Part shown: positions 61,601 to 64,000 of the stretch, in pieces
Layout: each line of letters begins with the position of its first letter
Position numbering within the stretch: the stretch's first letter is position 1
From: Syngnathus acus
Lineage: Eukaryota; Chordata; Actinopteri; Syngnathiformes; Syngnathidae
Assembly: GCF_901709675.1 (NCBI RefSeq)
Contig: NC_051090.1
Coordinates: forward strand, 10,549,342 to 10,613,341
Direction: 5' to 3'
DNA length: 64,000 nt
The notes under the pieces: generated by a model
Database searches by the model: none
What the model was told of the DNA's origin: nothing
What the model saw: the letters and a program-made list of their open reading frames with translations, nothing else
Translations under genes and position numbers: made by a program

Positions 61601-64000
61601 TATGCGCCGGGCAAATGCACTCCCGAGCACTTTTGCCTCGACCGGCCGATATTAATATCTTGAATTGATGACATCTCCAAATGTTTGCCGCCGCGCTCTC
61701 TTTTTGCCTCCCCACCTATAATTTCCTGCCTGCTTGTTCAGACTCAAGGGGGAGAAAAGATTGAAGGAGGAAGGGTGGCGGGGAGAAAGCAAAGAGCAAA
61801 ATGAGAAAAGGGAAAGAGGAGCCAAGCACCTGTGCAGCGGTAATTTGTTTTCGTGTGGCTCACGCTCTTCCGCTGTTCGGCGGAAAGGTCGTAATGACGG
61901 CCATCTAGCAAGCATTATTACACTCCGGGAAAGACGTGCCATGTGTTCAGGGTGGATGATCGCATCTCCGCAGCACTTGGCTACAGAAAATGTCCACCTC
62001 GCTTATTCATTTGTTAAAAAACAAAAAGTTTGCTTGAGCAAGCTTGCAAGCTGACACAGGCACATAGAGGCCATCCATCACACGCTGATGCTGCTCTCGT
62101 GTTCCTCCTCACTGACACTTAGTCAAAGCGTATTTGGCATCCAGACGAGTAAAATTGGCTTCATATAAGCGCCAGAAGACCTTCTGTACACATCCTAATT
62201 ACTCTTGAGCGTAGCCTCGCTCGCATTTCTGATGTTTGCGCCCCTCGGAAAACGTGCTCACCTTCGGCAGCGGTCTAATTTAGCTGCTTGAAGGCACACG
62301 TCAATTCCCGGTGCAGAGTTGTTGATCTACTCGGAGGGTGAACGAGGAAGTGTGCGCAAATCCGGAAGCCGCCTCTTTAAAACTCGAGCCCGCATGCTGC
62401 TGTTCCTGTTACAGGACAAAATTACAGAATCAAAGAGTTCTTGTTGATATTATCAACAGGACAGAGAAGGTAATACATTTCCATGATTGAAACATGAGCG
62501 TCTTTGATGCAGAAAGAAACACAGTGAGGAAGATTTGAATATTCTCGCTTTCATCTTGTTCGTATCACCAGCCATTTTCTGCACAACAACTATTCTTTAA
62601 GTGCTTTACCATTCAAACCTTAAATGTGCATTTGTGTCCCCCTTTGAAAAGAAAGAACGGTCGCAGACTTTGTGTCGCCGCCGGCAGGAGGTATTGACTT
62701 TCTCTGGCTGAGTGCCGTTGGCGCTGATTGCAACTGGCGTGTTGCGACATCAGCTTTGTTCAAACATGCCAATTCTTCCGCTTGCTATTTACTCCCCCGA
62801 CGAGGCTAAGATAAACAAACGCAACAAGCGCGGCGTGTAATTAAGACTGCTTGATCCAGGCGGAACTCGAAGGATACAAAATGCCACCGACCTACGGTCT
62901 AAGCTCGCCTTTATTGGTCACTAAGGTATTGCTTAAGCCTTGACGGAATTGCGTGTCCTTTGTTATCTGACCGGTGTGGCATAGCGCTGAGCTCAGACAC
63001 AGCAAATAAAAACAGACATATACTATATAATGTGTACACATGGCAGCAAGCGCAAGTGTACATTGTATCGGGATTCCAAGAGATTGCGCAAGACAGATGT
63101 TCACGAAAAGTCACATTTTTAATCAACACACCAATCGAAAGCAAGAAATGTGCATGATTAGGTCAGTGCTGGCTTGAACTGCAAAAAACTGACAGCCATA
63201 TTTTGATGTCTTTTATGATCAATCCTATGTAATTCCCGGTGCTATTCGTTTCCCCATATTGACACTCTGACCTGTTTGTGTGTTAACGGATTAGAATGAA
63301 TTAACTTCCTTCCAGCAGCCCCGCGAGACGCCGGCATCTGCCCCACGTAGCAGCTCGGGGCGCCTTGGGGTCAATTGCGACTTTCTGCTGAGACGCGGCA
63401 ACGTCCATCGCTCCCGAAAGACTCATTTCCAGACAGACATAAAGAAACCAGACAGACATAAAGAAACCGGTGCCACGATTTGTGTTCGTCGAGACTCTGT
63501 TTTGGTTTCCATTCTGGGTTTCTCCAGTCCTGTCTTGTCTTGTCATTTTGGTCTTTTTCATTTTTGGTTTAGAACAGATGTCTCTCTGAAATGAGCCGGA
63601 ATTCACGTCACAACGACCGGATCGCTAAATCGTTCTAAGCCCCAAAACATGACCAATATCTGACGTTCAGTTATCGAGTGTTGTTGCTTTTGCAACACAT
63701 TATATCCACCAATCAGATGTTTCGACTCGAACGGTGACATGTTGCGTTATGTAGGCGATGGCACGATGACATAACTGGCAAATTTCAAGTTGGGATTAGC
63801 CTACTTCATCTCAATTATATCTCCTTAGCCATCAGAGAGGATTTGACTCCAATCTCCCTCTCGGATTACTAGCGATTGGTCAAGTACGATTTCCGAAAGG
63901 TCAGAGCTGTTTTTGTAGTGCACATGTATTTCTTTTTGGAGAGTCGTTGACATTTGACAAGAATCTATTTGAGGTTCTCACATAAAAGGCTTTAAGAGTG

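Larger units (their letters stand above)
54906..64000. other. Gene-poor region, possible cis-regulatory sequence
   Basis: No recognised protein gene or RNA gene. It is mostly unique sequence with few repeats: a (CA)n tract at 57236-57303, a 19-20-bp direct tandem at 63431-63470, and one minus-strand frame at 58342-58674 (listed separately). The low repeat density from about 61.2 to 62.8 kb, with homeobox-like TAAT cores, would fit conserved non-coding DNA, but conservation cannot be seen from one sequence. Confidence 0.4.

Overview
This is a teleost (ray-finned fish) nuclear genome window. All recognisable protein genes are split by short GT-AG introns, the proteins are vertebrate, and the interspersed repeats (tRNA-derived SINEs, hAT and TA-target MITEs, L2-like and other non-LTR retrotransposon fragments) are of types common in percomorph fishes. 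Species cannot be fixed from the sequence.

Layout: 1-3843 has no recognised gene (one SINE, simple repeats). 3845-6454 (+) is an 11-exon MCCC2-related gene that keeps the carboxyltransferase fold but has lost several conserved active-site segments. 7022-10373 (-) is a complete 14-exon RPE65-family retinoid isomerase, tail-to-tail with it. 11578-15985 (-) is depdc1a (12 exons). 16981-32056 (+) is aspm (26 exons, 3,685 codons before the stop), head-to-head with depdc1a across about 1 kb; its giant IQ exon holds a nearly identical 438-bp (146-aa) tandem repeat.

32324-47108 (-) is a complement factor H / factor H-related cluster: a minimal two-CCP gene (D), a seven-CCP gene (C), a twelve-CCP gene with the factor H N-terminus (B) and a truncated duplicate of B's 5' end (A). 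The RPE65-DEPDC1 pair and the ASPM-CFH pair are each neighbours in human; here they form one continuous block. The cluster contains an L2-like LINE and several MITEs, and the A/B duplication supplies empty target sites for three of them.

47109-64000 has no recognised conserved gene. It holds a LINE fragment with a nested hAT element, microsatellites, a second copy of a ~470-bp segment that abuts pseudogene A, and long unique sequence that may be regulatory.

Functional grouping: depdc1a and aspm are both mitotic genes and share a divergent promoter with CCAAT boxes and CHR-like motifs on each side. The CCP genes are secreted complement regulators or their decoys. The RPE65 paralog belongs to the visual cycle. 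Exon models were made by hand from reading frame, splice sites and family knowledge; each complete model (MCCC2-like, rpe65, depdc1a, aspm, cfh-like B, C, D) sums to an exact multiple of three and ends at a stop.
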